From contig WTGQ01000002.1 in assembly GCA_011525365.1 (NCBI GenBank), positions 1,539,367 through 1,603,366 of the forward strand: a stretch of DNA of 64,000 nucleotides, in the 5' to 3' direction. The translations under genes and the position numbers were made by a program. Below, in pieces: positions 17,432 through 26,035 of the stretch (its first letter is position 1; each line of letters starts with the position of its first letter). This DNA is from Acidobacteriota bacterium (GTDB lineage: Bacteria; Acidobacteriota; Thermoanaerobaculia; Multivoradales; Multivoraceae). Under the pieces are notes generated by a model that had not been told where the DNA came from, ran no database searches, and saw only the letters and a list, made by a program, of their open reading frames with translations.

Positions 17432-18772
17432 CTAGTCGATGTAGCCGAGGCTCTTCAACTGGCGGACGTCCTCCTCGCTGAGGACCGTTCCGCTCCTCGC
17501 CTCGTACTTCGGCAGGTCCCGATACCAGTTCACGAGACGCCGGCCGAGCGGCGGCACCAGGTCGACCGGCGGCGCGGGCAGCGGCCGCTCCTCCTGGGGG
17601 TCGACGGTGAGATCGAAGTAGACGGTCCTGCGCTTCGAGAAGTCGTGCAGAACCTTGGCGCCGTCCAGCTCCATGCTGATCTGCAGGGGGTCGTCGTAGG
17701 GCGCGTTGCGCCGCGACCTCGCCAGCAGGGCGCTGTGCTTGTCGCCGATCATGTAACGGGGTCGTGTCTCGCCGGCGGGCTCGGCGCCGACCGGAACCAG
17801 GCTCCGTCCGGCGACGCCCGAGGGGGCTTCGAGTTCGAGCAGGTCGAGCACGGTCGGCAGAACGTCGACCACGCCAACCGCGGCGCCTACCCGCCGGCCC
17901 TTCGGAATCCCCGGACCCGCGAGGATCATGGGTATGCGCGCGTTGGGCCAGTGAACGTTCTTGCCGTGTCCCCAGTAGCCGTGCTCGCCCATGCTCTCGC
18001 CGTGGTCGCTCAGGAACAGGGTGTAACGGGGGCCGGCGAGGAGTTCGTCGATCGCCTCGGACAGGCGGCCGAGCCAGTGGTCGACGTAGTTCACCTCCGA
18101 CTGGTAGCGCCAGCGCCGTTGCCAGCCACTGCTGCGCTGCTCGCGGGGCGGCTGCGGGGGCGTGAAGCCCCTGCGTTCCAGGTAAGGGCTGTGTGGATCG
18201 GAGAAGTGGACCCAGAGGAAGAGAGGGCGGCCGCGCCGGTCCTCGTCGCTGTCACGCCGACGCAGCCATCGCTCGGCCGCTCTCGCGACATCGTCGGCGT
18301 GACGCTCCATCACGCCCACGGCGTTCCGCGCTTCGGTGAACTCCTCGTCGTAGTGGTCGAAACCGCGGTTCAGACCGACCAGGTCGGAACGCAGCGTCCA
18401 GTTCGAGATGAACGCCGCGGCTTCGTAGCCGGCGTCGTCCAGAATCTCGGCAAGGACGGGGATGTCGCCTCGCATCCGCTGGGCGTTGCGCCGCGAACCG
18501 TGGGTCGGCGGGTAGAGGGACGTGAAGATCGAGGCGAAGGCCGGGCCCGTCTTGCCGATCGTGGTGTGCGCGTCCTCGAACAGCACGCCTCCGGCGGCGA
18601 GGGCGTCGATCGCGGGCGTCGTGGCGGCCTCGCCGCCGTAGGCCCCGAGCGCGTCGGCGCGCAGAGTGTCCACGGAGAGCAGCACGAGGTGCGGCTCGGC
18701 TGCGGGCAGCGGCGCGCAGATCGCGGCTGCCAGCGCCGTGCAGAGGAGGAGGCGTCTTCCGGCGAAGGTCAC
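17432..18772 (-). CDS. Sulfatase/alkaline-phosphatase superfamily hydrolase, exported, without a formylglycine site
   Basis: The GTG start overlaps the upstream stop (GTGA), giving 446 aa; the 840-aa track ORF is an artefact of reading upstream. A signal peptide (LLLCTALAAAICAPLPA) precedes LVLLSVDTLRAD, the metal-binding Asp segment. LFLSDHGESMGEHGYWGHGK carries the second metal site. Where true sulfatases have C/S-x-P-x-R, this protein has KTGPAFASIFTSLYPPTHG. The nucleophile position is therefore Thr, which cannot become formylglycine, and the Arg is missing. It may be a phosphodiesterase or phosphotransferase rather than a sulfatase. It is coupled to a nucleotidyltransferase, suggesting work on an activated envelope or glycan precursor. 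Confidence 0.8.
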   Translation of the reverse strand: MTFAGRRLLLCTALAAAICAPLPAAEPHLVLLSVDTLRADALGAYGGEAATTPAIDALAAGGVLFEDAHTTIGKTGPAFASIFTSLYPPTHGSRRNAQRMRGDIPVLAEILDDAGYEAAAFISNWTLRSDLVGLNRGFDHYDEEFTEARNAVGVMERHADDVARAAERWLRRRDSDEDRRGRPLFLWVHFSDPHSPYLERRGFTPPQPPREQRSSGWQRRWRYQSEVNYVDHWLGRLSEAIDELLAGPRYTLFLSDHGESMGEHGYWGHGKNVHWPNARIPMILAGPGIPKGRRVGAAVGVVDVLPTVLDLLELEAPSGVAGRSLVPVGAEPAGETRPRYMIGDKHSALLARSRRNAPYDDPLQISMELDGAKVLHDFSKRRTVYFDLTVDPQEERPLPAPPVDLVPPLGRRLVNWYRDLPKYEARSGTVLSEEDVRQLKSLGYID

Positions 18773-19704
18773 GCCGTGACGGCCCCGAAGGCGATCGCCT
18801 CCTCCTGCGTATCGATGTCGCGGGCCAGGGACATCGCGTCGACGACCGGCATCCGGACCTTGCGGTCGGGATGCCTGCGGCGGTGGCGTCGCTTGATGAA
18901 CATGCGGCGCAGGGCCAGCTCGAGTTCGGACTGCTGGATGACCTTCTCCTTGAGGCGCCGTGCCGCGCGCGTGCCCGAGAGCAGGGTGTCCCAGGTAAAC
19001 GTCGGCAGCCGGAGATTCAGGAGGTGGATGAAGTCCTGAACGAGCATGATCCAGAGCAGGCGTCGTGCCATGTAGGCGTTGCGATAGAGGATCGGCCGGT
19101 TGCGTGTCCGGTAACCGAGGTCCATCAGCCGGTAGATGAACTTCCAGCGGAGTGCCGCGGAGTCGAACATGGCCAGGTGACCGGGCAGCACGGGGACGGG
19201 CTCGGAAGCCCCCTCGGGCTTGACGTGGTACTGCGGCTTCCACCCGGATTCGCCGAGCCGTTCGGGGTCTCGCGGCGCCCGGATCATGGGGAAGAAGAAG
19301 TCCAGGGGGCTGTGGCTCCAGAAGTCGTTGACCACCCTCTTCATCTCGGCGGGATCGGGAACGATGTCGCAGGTGACGATCGCCAGGGGTCCGTCGCCGT
19401 TCTGCCGGCGGGCGGTCTCCACGCCGACCTGGATGTTGCGGCCGAAGCCGCCGTCGGTGTCGACGGAGATCCCGTCGGGAAGGGACCGGTAGGCGTGACC
19501 GGGTCCGGCGACGTAGATCGGGTCGAAGGCTTCGACCTGGCGGATCCGCTCGATGACCACCTCGATCAGCCGCCTGCCCCCGATCTTCACGTCCACGCCC
19601 TTGATGCCGGCGAGCGGGTGCTTGGAACGTCCTCCCGGGGGCATGTAGGCGGGCCTGCGGTCGCTGCCTCCCAGGATGACGAGTGGTACGGATTTGTAGG
19701 CCAT
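18769..19704 (-). CDS. Nucleotidyltransferase-fold protein (MobA/GlmU-like NTP transferase)
   Basis: I place the start at the ATG of MAYKSVPLVILGG (311 aa); the 49 residues the track adds upstream read into the divergent promoter. LVILGGSDRRPAYMP...GRSKHPLAGI resembles the N-terminal nucleotide-binding loop of NTP transferases. GRRLIEVVIERIRQV, AGPGHAYRS and AIVTCDIVPD (metal Asp) follow the same fold to about residue 150. The C-terminal half is helical and very basic (MFIKRRHRRRHPDRK) and has no family I recognise. It is coupled to the sulfatase-like gene by a GTGA overlap. The sugar or other acceptor is unknown. Confidence 0.7.
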   Translation of the reverse strand: MAYKSVPLVILGGSDRRPAYMPPGGRSKHPLAGIKGVDVKIGGRRLIEVVIERIRQVEAFDPIYVAGPGHAYRSLPDGISVDTDGGFGRNIQVGVETARRQNGDGPLAIVTCDIVPDPAEMKRVVNDFWSHSPLDFFFPMIRAPRDPERLGESGWKPQYHVKPEGASEPVPVLPGHLAMFDSAALRWKFIYRLMDLGYRTRNRPILYRNAYMARRLLWIMLVQDFIHLLNLRLPTFTWDTLLSGTRAARRLKEKVIQQSELELALRRMFIKRRHRRRHPDRKVRMPVVDAMSLARDIDTQEEAIAFGAVTA

Positions 19705-19850
19705 CGGTCGTCTGTCCGGTTCTCTCGTCGGGACGGTCCGATTGTACGCCGGGGACTTCCGACACCCAAGACTCCACACGTGTGCGCCCCCTGCTGGCGC
19801 TAGCATCCGGCCGGCGACGGTCCCCGCCTGGGTCGCCGCCTGTCTGTTCA

Positions 19851-21026
19851 ATGACCCTCCCTCCGCCGCCGGCCCCCGAGGTCGTGGACCACGACGATCG
19901 ACTCGCCGGTCTCGCCGAACGTTGGCTGCGCGAGCCGGCCGTTGGCCTGGACACCGAGTTCGTGCGGGAGCGGACGTTCTTTGCGCGGCTTGGCCTGATT
20001 CAGGTGGCGGATTCGGAGGGCTGCTATCTGGTCGACATGGTCTCGATCAGGGATCGAGCGCCGCTGGTTGCCGTCGTCGAGGCGTCGGAGGTGACGAAGG
20101 TGTTCCATTCGCCGAGTGAGGATCTGGAGATCTTCCACAACGCTCTCGGGTGCGCTCCGGTACCGCTGTTCGACTGCCAGGTCGCCGCCACGCTCTGCGG
20201 CCTGGGCGGGTCGCTGGGCTACGTCCACCTCGTTTCGCGGCTCTTCGGTGTCGAGCTGGGGAAGGGCGTGCAGCGCTCGAACTGGTTGCGGCGTCCGCTC
20301 AGCGACGAGCAGGTGCGGTACGCCGGTCTTGATGTGGCCTACCTTCTACCGGCCCACGAGCGGTTGCAGGCGCGGCTCCGTGAACTCGGTCGGGAGTCCT
20401 GGGCCGAGGGGGAGTTCGACCGGTTCCTGAGAAACGCCGAGGCGCGTCTGGATCCGGAGTGGTCCTACAGCCGGCTACGGCGACCGGGCATGTCCAGGCG
20501 TCAACTGGCGACGCTTCAGGCCGTGTGCGAGTGGCGCGAGGGCCGGGCCCGCCGGCGGGACGTGCCCCGGGGTTTCGTGCTGAAGGACGAGACCCTGGTC
20601 GACGTGGCGCGACGCCTGCCACGGACGTCGGAGGATCTGGCGCCGGTGAGGAGCCTGGGGCCGCGTCAGGCACGACGGCACGGGCCAAAGCTGCTCGAGC
20701 TGGTGCGTGGCGCCCGCTCGCTGCCGGAGGATCGGCTTCCGGAGCGTTTGGAACGCTCCGGAAGACGGTCATCGAGCGGCCTGTCGGAGGGACTGCGGAA
20801 ACTGGTTGCAGGAGTCGCCGCCGATCTCGACGTACCGGCCGAGTTCCTCGTGCCCAGGAGGGCTCTCGAGGCCTGGGCGGCGCGCAGTCTTGAGCGGGGC
20901 ATGTGGGTGTGGCCGGCGGAGATCGAAGGCTGGCGCCGCTCGGTACTCGAGCCGGAGGTGGAACGCTCTGCACTCCTCGAGTTCGGCGTCGCCAGGAAAC
21001 GGCGGAACAGGTCGTTGCGCCGCTGA
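19851..21026 (+). CDS. rnd: Ribonuclease D-like 3'-5' exoribonuclease
   Basis: The 391-aa product starts at ATG 19851; the track extends 56 codons upstream into the divergent promoter. The DEDDy exonuclease residues are visible: LDTEFVRE (D, E), FHSPSEDLEIF (D) and YAGLDVAYLL (Y, D). An HRDC-like helical region follows (GMSRRQLATLQAVCEWRE...). A second helical domain, with LAPVRSLGPRQARRHG, also resembles HRDC, as in RNase D. It trims tRNA precursors and other structured RNAs in the cytoplasm. The 146-nt gap to the divergent nucleotidyltransferase must hold both promoters; I see no clear -35/-10 pair. Confidence 0.93.
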   Translation: MTLPPPPAPEVVDHDDRLAGLAERWLREPAVGLDTEFVRERTFFARLGLIQVADSEGCYLVDMVSIRDRAPLVAVVEASEVTKVFHSPSEDLEIFHNALGCAPVPLFDCQVAATLCGLGGSLGYVHLVSRLFGVELGKGVQRSNWLRRPLSDEQVRYAGLDVAYLLPAHERLQARLRELGRESWAEGEFDRFLRNAEARLDPEWSYSRLRRPGMSRRQLATLQAVCEWREGRARRRDVPRGFVLKDETLVDVARRLPRTSEDLAPVRSLGPRQARRHGPKLLELVRGARSLPEDRLPERLERSGRRSSSGLSEGLRKLVAGVAADLDVPAEFLVPRRALEAWAARSLERGMWVWPAEIEGWRRSVLEPEVERSALLEFGVARKRRNRSLRR

Positions 21027-21080
21027 AGGGGGACCAGCCTCGGATGAGCGTCGACGGCATTACCGGTAGAGTCCGCCGCC

Positions 21081-21686
21081 GTGAAAGAGGTGATAGCGCA
21101 GGCGCACGACATTGGCGACCTGTACGGGCTGTTCGGCCGGCGGGCTCCCGAAGCCGTGGTCGTGCCGCGGGCTGCCGTTCCACGGCCCCAGCGGGCTCTG
21201 CTGGATCACGAAGATCACATGACAGTGACCCTGGAGGCCCACCACGGTGGCGTGGTCGACGTCGACGTCCTGGACCGCGTGGCTTACGGCGGACGCTACG
21301 CGCGGAGAATCCTCCTGCGGCGTGCTTCGGCCGCCGTCGTCATGTTCGGCATCGTGCTGATCGACTTCCGGTTTACGACCGAAGCAGCCCGGCGCGAAGT
21401 CCTGAGCGAAACGACTCCGCTCGGCCACGTGTTGATTCGCCACAGTCGTTTGCGGCGGATCAGCACCCACTGTCTGCTCGAGATCGAGCCGGACCGCGAG
21501 ATGCGGCGCCACTTCGGTCTGGGTGACCGGGTGGACTGCAACCGGTCGCCGGTTCATGGTCGTCTCGCGACGATCTTCTGCGACGGGCGGCCCGCGGTCG
21601 AACTCCTGGAAGTGGTGCCGCCCGGCCCGTCCGCTCAGGCCCGTTCCACCGGAAACGCGATGACCTCGTCGATGCTCCCGGCCTGA
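21081..21686 (+). CDS. Chorismate-lyase-like protein (UbiC/UTRA fold)
   Basis: The 201-aa product starts at a GTG. The core (MTVTLEAHHGGVVDVDVL, YARRILLR, VMFGIVLIDF, TPLGHVLIRHSRLRRI, VELLEVVPP) follows the pattern of chorismate pyruvate-lyases and related UTRA-fold proteins: R...L, PLG(R/H)(I/V)L and a closing E-L-L-E-V. If active it would release pyruvate from chorismate to give an aromatic acid, but the identity is distant and the assignment tentative. Its last 52 nt overlap the end of epmA on the other strand, so the C-terminal ~17 residues are encoded in the overlap. No quinone-pathway genes are nearby. Confidence 0.6.
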   Translation: MKEVIAQAHDIGDLYGLFGRRAPEAVVVPRAAVPRPQRALLDHEDHMTVTLEAHHGGVVDVDVLDRVAYGGRYARRILLRRASAAVVMFGIVLIDFRFTTEAARREVLSETTPLGHVLIRHSRLRRISTHCLLEIEPDREMRRHFGLGDRVDCNRSPVHGRLATIFCDGRPAVELLEVVPPGPSAQARSTGNAMTSSMLPA

Positions 21687-22621
21687 AGATCGAGGCCCAA
21701 CAGCCGGTCCAATCCAAGGGCTACTCCAGCGCAGTACGGGAGCCCCGAACCCAGCGCCGCCAGGAACCGGGACGGCGTCGGCGGAAGTGGTCGGCCGGTT
21801 CTGCGGCGGTTCGCCAGGTCGCCTTCCAGGCGTAGCCGCTGTTCGGCCGGATCGGAGAGTTCGCCGTAGCCGTTGGCGAGCTCGATGTTCCCGACGTAGG
21901 CCTCGAAACGCTCGGCGGTGCGGGGATCGGAGGCGTTCAACCGCGCCATCGCTGCCTGGGAGGCGGGGTAGTCGAAGACGACCGTGACGCGGTCGGGCGC
22001 GAACCGGGTCTCGACCCGTTCGCCGAACAGCCGCGAGAGCAGGTCGTCCCGGTCGAGGCCGCTGGTGTCGACCGGTGAAGAGCCGTCCGCGACAGCCCGT
22101 CGCAGGGCCTGGCTCGAGGCTTCGTGCGGATCGATCCCGGCGTGACGGCGCATGAGATGCCCGTAGCTCTCGTAGACTGCCGGCTCCAGGCGCCGTGAGC
22201 CGGCAAGCAGGGTCTCGATCAGGGCCGCGACTTCCCTCATCAGCCGGTGCACGTCCCAGCCGACGCGATACCACTCCAGGATCGTGAACTCGGGGTTGTG
22301 CCAGCGGCCGCGCTCGCCGCCGCGGAACGCCTTGCACACCTGGTAGATCGAACCGGAGCCTGCGGCCAGCAGGCGTTTCATCGCCAGTTCCGGCGAGGTC
22401 TGGAGGTACATCCGCCGACCCTCGATCCCCGGCGCGGCGACCTGGGAGCTCATGGGTTCCAGGTGCACGTCGAGGGTGGTCTCGGTGGACAGCAGCGGGG
22501 TTTCGACCTCGAGCACGCCTCGCTCGGCGAAGAAAGCGCGCAACTCGGCCAGCATGGCCGCGCGTCGTTGCAGGGCGGTCAGCCCGGCGGTGGGCCGCCA
22601 CTCCACGGCTTCGCCCGTCAC
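21635..22621 (-). CDS. epmA: EF-P--(R)-beta-lysine ligase (GenX/PoxA-type lysyl-tRNA synthetase paralogue)
   Basis: The 328-aa product is a class II aminoacyl-tRNA-synthetase catalytic domain without an anticodon-binding domain, the size of EpmA. Motif 2 appears as YQVCKAFRGGERGRWHNPEFTILEWYR and motif 3 as GVALGLDRLLGLDL. LQTSPELAMKRLLAAG is also typical. It attaches beta-lysine to Lys34 of EF-P in the cytoplasm. The GTG start is 7 nt after efp, making an efp-epmA operon. The aminomutase EpmB, which supplies beta-lysine, is not in this window. Confidence 0.93.
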   Translation of the reverse strand: MTGEAVEWRPTAGLTALQRRAAMLAELRAFFAERGVLEVETPLLSTETTLDVHLEPMSSQVAAPGIEGRRMYLQTSPELAMKRLLAAGSGSIYQVCKAFRGGERGRWHNPEFTILEWYRVGWDVHRLMREVAALIETLLAGSRRLEPAVYESYGHLMRRHAGIDPHEASSQALRRAVADGSSPVDTSGLDRDDLLSRLFGERVETRFAPDRVTVVFDYPASQAAMARLNASDPRTAERFEAYVGNIELANGYGELSDPAEQRLRLEGDLANRRRTGRPLPPTPSRFLAALGSGLPYCAGVALGLDRLLGLDLQAGSIDEVIAFPVERA

Positions 22622-22628
22622 CGCGACG

Positions 22629-23198
22629 CTAGGTCTTGCCGCGGGAAACGTACTCGCCGGTGCGGGTGTCGACCCGGATCGACTCGCCGGTCTGGATGAA
22701 GAGCGGCACCTTGACCACCGCGCCGGTCTCGAGCTTTGCGGGCTTGCTGCCGCCGCTGGAGGTGTCTCCCTTGAGCCCGGGGTCCGTTTCGACCACCTCC
22801 CGGGTCACGAAGTTCGGCGCCGCGACGAGGATCGGATGGCCATTCCACAGCGTCACGTTGCAGATGTCCTCCTCCCTGATCCACTGCTCGGCGCCGCCCA
22901 GCGCCGCGGCATCGGCCTCGACCTGGTCGTAGGTGTCGGGGTTCATGAAGAACCAGTGCTCGCCGTCGGTGTAGAGGTACTGCATCGAGGTCTCGATGAC
23001 GTCGGCGCCTTCGAGCAGGTCGCCCGGCTTGTAGGTCTTCTCGTTGACCCGCCCGTTCAGGAGGTTGCGCATCTTGACCCGGGTGAACGCCTGGCCCTTG
23101 CCGGGCTTGATGAAGTCGCACGAGATGATCACGTTCGGCTCGCCGCCTTCGAGCACCTTGAGCCCAGTGCGGACCTGGTTCATGTTGTAGCTGGCCAT
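22629..23198 (-). CDS. efp: Translation elongation factor P
   Basis: EF-P relieves ribosomes stalled at polyproline. The 189-aa product has the three OB-like domains; the loop [11 protein letters not shown] places Lys34 at the classical modification site. Modification with beta-lysine is expected because epmA follows in the same operon. The C-terminal signature ([20 protein letters not shown]) is intact. A GGAGGAA lies 12 nt upstream of ATG. The window encodes proline-rich proteins (the PDPEP linker, for instance) that could need it. Confidence 0.97.
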   Translation of the reverse strand: MASYNMNQVRTGLKVLEGGEPNVIISCDFIKPGKGQAFTRVKMRNLLNGRVNEKTYKPGDLLEGADVIETSMQYLYTDGEHWFFMNPDTYDQVEADAAALGGAEQWIREEDICNVTLWNGHPILVAAPNFVTREVVETDPGLKGDTSSGGSKPAKLETGAVVKVPLFIQTGESIRVDTRTGEYVSRGKT

Positions 23199-23364
23199 CG
23201 ATCCCGAGCGTTCCTCCGCCGGCGACTCCCGTTGCGGCGAACCCTAGCAGCAGCGAAGCGCTGAAACCCGCCGCCTCCTGCGTCCGTTGTAAGGCGGTAA
23301 GGGCGGCAGATCCCGGTCCTTCCCGGCCGCGACGGAAGCCCGGCCCCGAACCTCGGAGAGCGAA

Positions 23365-24567
23365 ATGACCAACCAACCTTCGACCCCCCCTCCGGATTCC
23401 AACGCTCCGATCAGTCGCTGCGGGCCGCTGGCCCGTGGCGGCCTGACAGTCGCCTCGCTGGTCGCGGCGACCTTTCTCTCGGCGCCGGCGTTCGCCGAGT
23501 TCGACGAGAGCCACCGCTTCGACGCCCGTTCCCTGGTGGTGACCAACCTGATCGGCAAGGTCGACATCGGGCAGGCGACCGGCGACGAGTTCGAGGTCGA
23601 GGTCTCCGTGCGCGGCGCCGACGGTGTGCCGCGTAACATCAGGATCGAGCAGGAGCGCGGTTCCCGCGCCCGGCTGGACGTCGTCTTTCCGGTCGACGAC
23701 GAGCGCCGCTTCGTGTACCCGGAGTTCAGCCGTCGGCGGGCTCAGCTCTGGTTCCGCGAGGGTCGCTCCAGCAGCCTGCTGGGGGAGATCCTGCGTGCCG
23801 TCTCGGGTCGTCGCGTTCGGGTCGAGCGGAGCGGTAGGGGCATGGAGGTGTGGGCGGATCTGGCGATTCGGGTTCCCGAGGGGCGGTCGCTCAAGGTCGA
23901 ACTGGGAGCGGGCGACATCGATGTCTCGGATCTCGCCGGCGATCTGGCGCTCAAGACGAGAGCCGGCATGGCCGAAGCCGCCGGCCTCGACGGCGACGTG
24001 AAGATCGACGTCGGCAGCGGTGGCCTGGCGGTGCGGGACGTGCGCGGCCGGCTGGACCTGGACACGGGCAGCGGCAGCGCCAGTCTCGACCGTTTCGAGG
24101 GCTCGGCGCTCTCGATCGACACCGGCAGCGGCCCGGTGGCGGTGACGGAAGTGGCGGCCGAGGCGATCGACATTGACACCGGCAGCGGCGGAGTCACGGT
24201 GGACGGCCTGGAAGCCGAACGGTTGTCGATCGACACGGGCAGCGGCAGCGTTCGGGTCGAGTCCGCGGGCGCCGACGCCGCGGAGATCGATACGGGCAGC
24301 GGCAGGGTGCATCTGGCCCTGGAACGGATGGGTGACGGCAGGTTCGAGATCGGCACCGGCTCCGGCGGCATCGTCATGCTGGTTCCGGAGGATCTGTCGG
24401 CCCGGTTCGACATCGACATCGGCAGTGGCGGTATCGATGTCGACGTGCCGATCGCGAAGACGCTGCACAAGTCGCGGGGCGAGATGCGGTTCATTGCCGG
24501 CGACGGCGATGCGAGCGTGATCCTCGACACGGGCTCGGGAAGCGTCCGCGTCGCGAACGTGAACTGA
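23365..24567 (+). CDS. Secreted DUF4097-type beta-repeat protein
   Basis: The 400-aa product begins with an N-terminal signal (GGLTVASLVAATFLSAPAFA, cut before EFDES). The mature protein opens with FDARSLVVTNLIGKVDIGQ, the usual start of DUF4097 proteins. About nine copies of a short strand-turn unit (variants of IDTGSGxVxV) follow from about residue 213 to the end, forming a predicted right-handed beta-solenoid. It is probably periplasmic or surface-exposed. Related proteins sit with anti-sigma or stress systems, but no such partner is adjacent here. A GGAGAG lies 4 nt before ATG. The opposite-strand ORFs here are shadows of the repeats. Confidence 0.85.
   Translation: MTNQPSTPPPDSNAPISRCGPLARGGLTVASLVAATFLSAPAFAEFDESHRFDARSLVVTNLIGKVDIGQATGDEFEVEVSVRGADGVPRNIRIEQERGSRARLDVVFPVDDERRFVYPEFSRRRAQLWFREGRSSSLLGEILRAVSGRRVRVERSGRGMEVWADLAIRVPEGRSLKVELGAGDIDVSDLAGDLALKTRAGMAEAAGLDGDVKIDVGSGGLAVRDVRGRLDLDTGSGSASLDRFEGSALSIDTGSGPVAVTEVAAEAIDIDTGSGGVTVDGLEAERLSIDTGSGSVRVESAGADAAEIDTGSGRVHLALERMGDGRFEIGTGSGGIVMLVPEDLSARFDIDIGSGGIDVDVPIAKTLHKSRGEMRFIAGDGDASVILDTGSGSVRVANVN
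24001..24560 (+). repeat. About nine imperfect tandem repeats of an ATCGACACCGGCAGCGGC-like unit
   Basis: The unit encodes (I/L)DTGSG and recurs every ~50-70 nt across the DUF4097 gene. Late copies diverge (EIGTGSG, DIDIGSG, ILDTGSG). Such identity could allow slippage or recombination. Confidence 0.75.
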
Positions 24568-24573
24568 CCGACG

Positions 24574-25050
24574 TCAGCGCGCCCCAGCCATCGCGCACAC
24601 GATCCGCCACTCCCGTTCGGTCACTGGCTGAACGGAGAGCCGCTGGCCGCGGCGGAGCAGGGCCATCCCGTCCAGGTCGGGTCGCTGGCGTAGCTCGGCC
24701 AGCGTGACGGACTCGTCGAACTTGCACTCGAACTCGATGTCGACGAGATACCACCGAGGATTCTCCGGGTCCGATTTCGGGTCGTAGTGAGAGTCGTCCG
24801 GGTCGAACTGGGTCGGATCGGGATAGGACTCGCTGCATACCCGGGCCAGTCCGACTACCGCCGTCGGCTTGGCGTTCGAGTGGTAGTAGAGGACCCCGTC
24901 GCCGATCCGCATCCGGTCCCGCATCAGGTTGCGCGCCTGGTAGTTGCGCACGCCGTCCCAGTAGGTCTTGCCGTCCCGGGCCAGGTCGTCGATCGAGTAC
25001 TCGCCAGGCTCGCTCTTCATCAGCCAGTACTGGCGGGGTTCGTCGGTCAT
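24574..25050 (-). CDS. EVE-domain protein
   Basis: The 158-aa product starts at ATG 25050 with GGAG just upstream; the track's longer ORF is an artefact. YWLMKSEPGEYSIDDL at the N terminus, then YWDGVRNYQARNLMRD and GDGVLYYHSNAKP, are the EVE (PUA-like) signature, and VGLARV follows. EVE domains bind modified bases in DNA or RNA, and stand-alone forms occur widely in bacteria. The role here is unknown. Arginase lies upstream (26-nt gap), so the two genes are probably co-transcribed, with EVE second. Confidence 0.92.
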   Translation of the reverse strand: MTDEPRQYWLMKSEPGEYSIDDLARDGKTYWDGVRNYQARNLMRDRMRIGDGVLYYHSNAKPTAVVGLARVCSESYPDPTQFDPDDSHYDPKSDPENPRWYLVDIEFECKFDESVTLAELRQRPDLDGMALLRRGQRLSVQPVTEREWRIVCAMAGAR

Positions 25051-25076
25051 GGGCGGTCTCCTGGTTGTTACGTGTG

Positions 25077-25982
25077 CTACAGGATGCTGCGTCCGAAGAG
25101 CGAACTCAGCAGGCCGAGGGCGAGCTTCGCGGTCTGATTGCGGGTGTCGAGAATGGGGTTGACTTCGACGACGTCGACGGAACCCAGGCCGCCGTGCTCG
25201 GCGATCAGTTCCATCAGCAGGTGCCCCTCGCGGTAGCTCAGGCCGCCGGGCGCCTGGGTGCCCACGCCCGGCGCCTCGCGCGGATCGATCGCGTCCATGT
25301 CCAGGCTGACGTGGAGCCGGTCCACGTGCCCCAGGCGTTCGAGGGCTTCGCTGGCGAGGGGAGCCAGACCGCGCTCGTCGATCTGGCGCATCGTGTAGAC
25401 GGTGACACCGGCTCGCTGGATCAGCGTCTGCTCGCCCGGGTCGAGGTAGCGGACCCCGAACAGGACGACGTCTTCCGGCCGGAGCTTGACGCCGGGGCGA
25501 CCGGCATCGACGAGCTCCGGGGCCCCATAGCCGCAGAGCGCCGCGAGCGGCATGCCGTGGAGGTTGCCGGTGGGGGACGTTTCGGGCGTGTTGAAGTCGC
25601 CGTGGGCGTCGATCCAAAGCACGCCGGTGCGACGCTCGTGCGTAACGCCGCCCACGGTGCCCACGGCGATCGAGTGATCGCCGCCCAGGACCAGCGGCAC
25701 GGCGCCGTCGGCGACGGCTTGCCTGCTTGCCTCGTAGATGCGCTCGCAGGCGTCGACAACCGGCCGGAGAAAGCCCAGGCCGGGCTCCTCCGGAACGGAG
25801 TCGCGCTCGACCGTCTCGATGTTGCCGCGGTCTTCCACGCGGTAGCCGAGGCCCAGGAGGGCCGACTTGAGACCGGCGTAGCGGAGCGCGGTGGGACCCA
25901 GGTCCACTCCGCGCCGCGCCTGCCCGAGATCGAGCGGCGCGCCGACGATCCGAATCGTGGTCTGGGCAGCGGGGGTGGACAT
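25077..25982 (-). CDS. rocF: Arginase
   Basis: This ureohydrolase converts arginine to ornithine and urea. The 301-aa product has the binuclear Mn site in order: GGDHS, DAHGDFN and SLDMDAIDP. The N-terminal LGQARRGVDLGPTALR and PGGLSYREGHLL are typical of RocF/arginase rather than agmatinase. It is cytoplasmic. Divergent lepA starts 53 nt away, so promoters for both must be packed in that gap. Agmatinase activity cannot be excluded without biochemistry. Confidence 0.93.
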   Translation of the reverse strand: MSTPAAQTTIRIVGAPLDLGQARRGVDLGPTALRYAGLKSALLGLGYRVEDRGNIETVERDSVPEEPGLGFLRPVVDACERIYEASRQAVADGAVPLVLGGDHSIAVGTVGGVTHERRTGVLWIDAHGDFNTPETSPTGNLHGMPLAALCGYGAPELVDAGRPGVKLRPEDVVLFGVRYLDPGEQTLIQRAGVTVYTMRQIDERGLAPLASEALERLGHVDRLHVSLDMDAIDPREAPGVGTQAPGGLSYREGHLLMELIAEHGGLGSVDVVEVNPILDTRNQTAKLALGLLSSLFGRSIL

Positions 25983-26035
25983 GGGTGGGAAGTTAGCGCA
26001 CCTTCGGGCGCAAGCTCATAGGATGCGGATCGGCC

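Noticed and set aside
18773-19954. N-terminal part of the 840-aa minus ORF ahead of the sulfatase domain
   Set aside because: Out-of-frame reading of the nucleotidyltransferase gene; the sulfatase GTG start overlaps that gene's stop.
22618-24468. 616-aa minus ORF over the DUF4097 repeats
   Set aside because: Repeat-driven shadow; its amino-acid pattern mirrors the repeated codons and it overlaps efp in another frame.
25983-26035. Search for a promoter pair in the arginase/lepA gap
   Set aside because: The gap is only 53 nt and no clear -35/-10 pair is visible on either strand.
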